DNA from: CAZCBJ01 sp964496705
Lineage (GTDB): Bacteria; Chloroflexota; Anaerolineae; Anaerolineales; Anaerolineaceae
Assembly (NCBI GenBank): GCA_964496705.1
Contig: CAZCBJ010000036.1
Coordinates: 1-24,998 of the forward strand
DNA length: 24,998 bases
Direction: 5' to 3'
Below are positions 21,787 through 24,998 of this stretch, piece after piece; position 1 is the first letter of the stretch; the number at the start of each line of letters is the position of its first letter. Under the pieces are notes generated by a model. The model saw nothing but the letters and a program-made list of their open reading frames with translations, did no database searches and was not told the origin of the DNA. The translations under genes were made by a program, and so were the position numbers.

Positions 21787-21815
21787 TTGCCTTCTGATAA
21801 TCTTGCGACTAGAAT
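21787..21815 (+). promoter_or_regulatory. Promoter of trmD-MFS operon, adjacent to start codon
   Basis: TTGCCT (21787-21792) and TAGAAT (21810-21815) are separated by 17 bp. The -10 box ends 6 nt before ATG 21822, and there is no Shine-Dalgarno, so the mRNA is probably leaderless. The rest of the 168-bp gap to the divergent TPR gene shows nothing else that I can name. Confidence 0.6.
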
Positions 21816-21821
21816 GGGCTC

Positions 21822-22589
21822 ATGCTTTTCGATGTTTTCACGCTCTTCCCCTCTGTGTTCCCGGCCTATTTTGAAATCAGCATACTGCAAAAAGCGCTGG
21901 ACAAAGGCTTGATCCAAATGCGCGTCCATAACATCCGTGATTGGGCGGCTGGCAGGCACCATGTCACCGATGATGCTCCCTTCGGCGGCGGCGGAGGAAT
22001 GGTGATGAAACCGGAACCCATCTTCGCCTGTGTGGAGGAAATCCTCGGAGCGCCTCCGTCCTGTCCGCTGATCCTTTTGTCTCCGCAGGGGCGTGTCTTC
22101 GATCAACGAGCGGCGCAAGAATTGAGCCGTCATTCTCAGCTGGGTCTTCTTTGCGGGCGGTATGAAGGAATCGATGAGCGTGTTCGTCAACACCTCGTAA
22201 CGGACGAAATTTCGATCGGCGATTACGTCCTCTCCGGGGGAGAGCTGCCAGCGCTGGTCGTGATGGATGCTGTCACCCGCCTGTTACCAGGCGCGCTGGG
22301 CGATCCAGACGGGGCGATGGACGATTCCCACGCCTCGGGCTTGCTGGAATACCCTCACTACACCCGACCGGCAGAATACCGCGGATGGCAGGTGCCGGAA
22401 ATTTTGACGTCTGGCGACCATCCCAGGATAGCCCGCTGGCGCCGTGAACAATCCTTACTCCGCACCCTTCAACGTCGCCCGGATTTATTAGCGAAAGCTG
22501 ACCTCTCGGTATCCGATCAGAAATTCCTGTCCAGTGTGGACAGCAGCCGTGAAAACCATCTTCGCGACAAGGAGGAAAAAGGATCATGA
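21822..22589 (+). CDS. trmD: tRNA (guanine-N1-)-methyltransferase TrmD
   Basis: TrmD methylates N1 of G37 next to the anticodon of tRNAs reading CNN and some others, preventing +1 frameshifts. The 255-residue protein has the knotted SAM-binding domain: DAPFGGGGGMVMKPEP, LLSPQGRVF, LCGRYEGIDERV, SIGDYVLSGGELPALV and LLEYPHYTRP. The C-terminal tRNA-binding domain follows at about 165-245. The length is normal. The stop codon overlaps the MFS transporter start (ATGA). The gene is not flanked by rpsP, rimM or rplS, its usual neighbours. Confidence 0.98.
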   Translation: MLFDVFTLFPSVFPAYFEISILQKALDKGLIQMRVHNIRDWAAGRHHVTDDAPFGGGGGMVMKPEPIFACVEEILGAPPSCPLILLSPQGRVFDQRAAQELSRHSQLGLLCGRYEGIDERVRQHLVTDEISIGDYVLSGGELPALVVMDAVTRLLPGALGDPDGAMDDSHASGLLEYPHYTRPAEYRGWQVPEILTSGDHPRIARWRREQSLLRTLQRRPDLLAKADLSVSDQKFLSSVDSSRENHLRDKEEKGS

Positions 22590-23833
22590 AATTGAATTAC
22601 GGTAAAACTTTTTTGCTTGGCTTTGGATTTTTTGGCGTAAGTGTCATCTGGGCCACTTACAACGCTTTTGTGCCGTTGTTTCTGGCGAATAAATTTTCAC
22701 TCAGCCCGGCTTTGATCGGATTTTTCATGACGCTGGATAACATCGCGGCCATATTGATTCAACCTCCTGTAGGCGCCTGGTCAGACCGACTGCGCACGCC
22801 CATCGGCCGGCGTATGCCATTTATTCTGATCGGTGCGCCGATCGGCGCGCTAGCCTTCGGCTTGATCCCCATAGCGGCTATCCTACCCCTGTTTGTTGCC
22901 TGCACCAGCACGCTGCTGCTCAGCATGGCCTTCTGGCGCACCCCTGTGGTTGCGCTGATGCCGGACATCACCCCATCCCCCTTTCGTTCCCAGGCAAATG
23001 GCATCATCAATTTCATGGGCGGCGTGGGCGCGATCATTGCCTTTCTGGGCGGCTCGCAGCTATATAAAATGAACCCGGCCTACCCCTTTTGGCTGGGTTC
23101 CACCCTGGTGATCCTTGCAGCCGCATTGGTTTTCATTTTCATTAAAGAACCCAAAAAATACGAGCAAGCCGATAAACAACCCGACTTGCTTAAAAGCCTG
23201 AAAGAAGTCATTCAAGACACAGACAAGAGTGCACTGCGTATCTTGTTAGCCATTTTCTTTTGGTTCCTGGCTTATACCGGGATTGAAGCATTCTTCACCC
23301 TGTACGCGGTGAAATACCTGGGCTTCCCGGAAGCGGACGGCGCCCGCCTATTGGGGCAATTATCCTTGATCTTCGTCCTGATGGCGCTTCCAGCCGGGTA
23401 CATCGGCGGTCGATTTGGACGTCGCCGCACCATCATCGCCGGGATCAGCGTCATGGCCACCTGCATCCTGTTGATGTTCATTCTGCCGGTTTCCACTCTG
23501 ACAACTTTTCTTACCCGGCTGCCTGTGTTGGGAGAGGTGCCGATAACCGGCTTGATACTTATGGTTACCGGTCTAGGCTGGGCCTTGATTAACATCAATT
23601 CGCTGCCGATGGTTGTGGATATGACCGAAACGGCTCGTATCGGCACTTTTACCGGGCTGTATTATTTATTTTCCACTCTGTCGGCCATCGTTGGGCCGAA
23701 TCTGAACGGATGGATTGTTCAATTGAGCGGATCCAATTACCGCCTGGTGATGCTGGTCGGGCCCATCTTCATGTTGACCGCCCTGGCAATGATGTGGGGT
23801 GTCAAACGCGGAGAAGCCAAAGTACTACCTTAA
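22586..23833 (+). CDS. MFS transporter, sucrose/SLC45-like
   Basis: A 415-residue integral membrane protein with 12 predicted helices in two groups of six, separated by a charged central loop (KEPKKYEQADKQ). The first half has DNIAAILIQPPVGAWSDRLRTPIGRRMPFILIGAP, an MFS motif A variant resembling sugar-cation symporters of the SLC45/sucrose type. The second half has a matching GGRFGRRRTI loop. The transported molecule is not predictable with confidence; a sugar is a reasonable guess. GGAGG upstream and the 4-bp overlap with trmD show translational coupling to a tRNA-modification gene, an odd pairing. No terminator hairpin is visible after the stop. Confidence 0.9.
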   Translation: MKLNYGKTFLLGFGFFGVSVIWATYNAFVPLFLANKFSLSPALIGFFMTLDNIAAILIQPPVGAWSDRLRTPIGRRMPFILIGAPIGALAFGLIPIAAILPLFVACTSTLLLSMAFWRTPVVALMPDITPSPFRSQANGIINFMGGVGAIIAFLGGSQLYKMNPAYPFWLGSTLVILAAALVFIFIKEPKKYEQADKQPDLLKSLKEVIQDTDKSALRILLAIFFWFLAYTGIEAFFTLYAVKYLGFPEADGARLLGQLSLIFVLMALPAGYIGGRFGRRRTIIAGISVMATCILLMFILPVSTLTTFLTRLPVLGEVPITGLILMVTGLGWALININSLPMVVDMTETARIGTFTGLYYLFSTLSAIVGPNLNGWIVQLSGSNYRLVMLVGPIFMLTALAMMWGVKRGEAKVLP

Positions 23834-23849
23834 AAAATGACTTCCATCC

Positions 23850-23878
23850 TTGCATCCAGCGTCAATTGACTGTATACT
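23850..23878 (+). promoter_or_regulatory. Promoter of the BMP-family lipoprotein gene
   Basis: TTGCAT (23850-23855), a 17-bp spacer and TATACT (23873-23878) make a good housekeeping-type promoter. The predicted start is near 23885, giving a leader of about 68 nt. Confidence 0.7.
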
Positions 23879-23885
23879 CTCTATG

Positions 23886-23921
23886 GGTAGACGGGTGGGG
23901 TTTTCCGTTTACCTAAAACCC
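23886..23921 (+). promoter_or_regulatory. Interleaved complementary segments in the BMP leader
   Basis: GGTAGAC (23886-23892) can pair with GTTTACC (23907-23913, one G-U), and GGGTTTT (23898-23904) pairs perfectly with AAAACCC (23915-23921). The two 7-bp helices interleave. With only one base between the 3' strands a full pseudoknot looks strained, so they may be alternatives. They lie about 20 nt before the GGAGG site. No known riboswitch class is recognised. Confidence 0.3.
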
Positions 23922-23952
23922 AATATTTCTTCACATCCATGAGGAGGATCGA

Positions 23953-24981
23953 ATGTCCAAGAAGTTGTTCTCTATTCTTGCAGTACTGGTCATTATGTCC
24001 ATGCTGCTGCCTGCTTGCGCGCCGTCAGCCCCTGACTGCAGCAAGCCGGATGTCTTCTGTGTCGGTTTGGTGACGGATGTCGGCAAGGTCGACGACAAAT
24101 CCTTCAACCAATCAACCTGGGATGGCGTGAAGTTGGCTGAGAAAGAACTGGGCGCCCACGTCCAATACATTGAGACCACTGATGCGAAAGATTACGCCAA
24201 GAACCTGGCTACCTTTGCGGATGCCAAATACGACGTGATCGTCACAGTGGGCTTCAACATGGGCGAAGCCACAGTAGCGGCTGCCAATCAATATCCGGAT
24301 GTCAAATTCATCGGCGTGGACCAATTCCAGGCTGTAGAGACTCCGGGCGTGGTTGGCCTCAACTTCCCCGAAGATCATGCTGGTTTCCTGGTTGGCGCGC
24401 TGGCTGCCATGATGTCCAAAACCAAGAAAATCGGCTCTGTCTGCGGTACCGACGCTGTGCCTCCCGTCTGGCGCTTTGGTGAAGGATATCGCGCGGGCGC
24501 TGCCTATATTGACCCGGCAGTGGAAGTCACCGTCATCTACCACAATGATGTCGGCTTCGACAAGACCTTCACCGATCCGGAATGGGGCAAAACAACCGCC
24601 ATTTCCATGATTGACAAAGGTGTGGACGTGGTCTTCGGCGCGGGCGGCAAAACTGGCAACGGCGCGCTGCTCGGTGCGGCTGAGAAGGGTGTCTATGCTA
24701 TCGGTGTCGATACCGACCAGTACTTCACAGTTCCCGAAGCGCAGAAAGTGCTGCTCTCTAGCGCCATGAAACTGCTCACCCCCGGCACCTTTGAGCTGAT
24801 CAAGATGGCCAAGGCAGGCAACTTCCCAGTCGGCAATTATTTTGGCAAAGCCGGCTATGCCCCGTTCCATGATGTGGACAGCCAGGTTCCGGCGGACGTG
24901 AAAGCCAAGATGGAAGAATTGGCCAAAGCGCTTGTGGACGGCTCCCTGAAGACGGGTGTTGCACCGGTCAAACCGGAATAA
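23953..24981 (+). CDS. BMP-family ABC transporter substrate-binding lipoprotein
   Basis: A 342-residue exported lipoprotein of the BmpA/PnrA (TmpC) family, which usually binds nucleosides for an ABC importer. The signal peptide ends in LPAC with Cys22 as lipidation site. The mature part has two Rossmann-like lobes: GLVTDVGKVDDKSFNQSTWDG near the ligand site, DVIVTVGFNMGEATVAAANQYPDVKFIGVD, then DVVFGAGGKTGNG and AIGVDTDQYFTVPEAQKVLLSSAMK. A GAGGAGG Shine-Dalgarno is 6 nt before the ATG. The ATP-binding and permease genes would be expected downstream, beyond the window end. Ligand identity is inferred from family only. Confidence 0.93.
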   Translation: MSKKLFSILAVLVIMSMLLPACAPSAPDCSKPDVFCVGLVTDVGKVDDKSFNQSTWDGVKLAEKELGAHVQYIETTDAKDYAKNLATFADAKYDVIVTVGFNMGEATVAAANQYPDVKFIGVDQFQAVETPGVVGLNFPEDHAGFLVGALAAMMSKTKKIGSVCGTDAVPPVWRFGEGYRAGAAYIDPAVEVTVIYHNDVGFDKTFTDPEWGKTTAISMIDKGVDVVFGAGGKTGNGALLGAAEKGVYAIGVDTDQYFTVPEAQKVLLSSAMKLLTPGTFELIKMAKAGNFPVGNYFGKAGYAPFHDVDSQVPADVKAKMEELAKALVDGSLKTGVAPVKPE

Positions 24982-24998
24982 TTCGACCTGTATGAAGA

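Noticed and set aside
21705..22193. 162-residue minus-strand frame over the trmD start
   Set aside because: It covers the trmD promoter and the conserved TrmD N-terminal half and has no recognisable motif.
24112..24870. 252-residue frame antisense to the BMP lipoprotein gene
   Set aside because: The opposite frame encodes a clear BMP protein with signal peptide, promoter and Shine-Dalgarno; the antisense frame has none.

Overview
The window looks like chromosomal DNA of a Chloroflexota bacterium, most likely of the class Anaerolineae. This is inferred from several traits: LysM/M23 lipoproteins, Pro/Thr-rich linkers in exported proteins, a two-domain protein disulfide oxidoreductase, a T-box in front of thrS, a CIRCE-controlled groESL and BMP-type lipoproteins. 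No 16S rRNA or other definitive marker is present. The DNA is gene-dense, and I see no mobile element, CRISPR array, tRNA or rRNA gene.

Layout. 1-2281 (+): two tandem M23 peptidoglycan-peptidase paralogues, the first cut by the window edge. 2288-8716 (-): a long co-directional block. In transcription order it holds a small membrane protein, selA, an M24 aminopeptidase, tsaD, an ECF sigma factor, an RsrA-like zinc anti-sigma factor, a zinc-ribbon protein, a two-CxxC disulfide oxidoreductase and an OsmC-family thiol protein. 8775-12444 (+): thrS with a complete T-box (Thr specifier ACC), then infC-rpmI-rplT with their own promoters and a strong terminator. infC appears to start at ATC. 12489-15084 (+): macro-domain protein, SpoU-type RNA methyltransferase and DUF711 protein, with overlapping ends. 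15089-16819 (-): a parvulin-like lipoprotein and a Pro/Thr-rich membrane-anchored protein. 16852-18979 (-): groES-groEL with promoter, perfect CIRCE and terminator. 19019-21653 (-): two membrane-anchored TPR paralogues. 21787-23833 (+): trmD coupled to an MFS transporter. 23850-24981 (+): a BMP-family substrate-binding lipoprotein.

The most interesting signal is the 4602-2288 block. The anti-sigma factor has the Cys-x25-His-x3-Cys-x2-Cys spacing of Streptomyces RsrA, and the downstream genes encode thiol chemistry (PDO and OsmC). This suggests a thiol-stress regulon with a built-in reductant. Other notable points are the ATC start of infC with GGYTAAA repeats over its promoter, a threonyl-tRNA synthetase without the TGS domain, and several genes whose -10 box lies 6-10 nt before the ATG with no Shine-Dalgarno, suggesting leaderless mRNAs.
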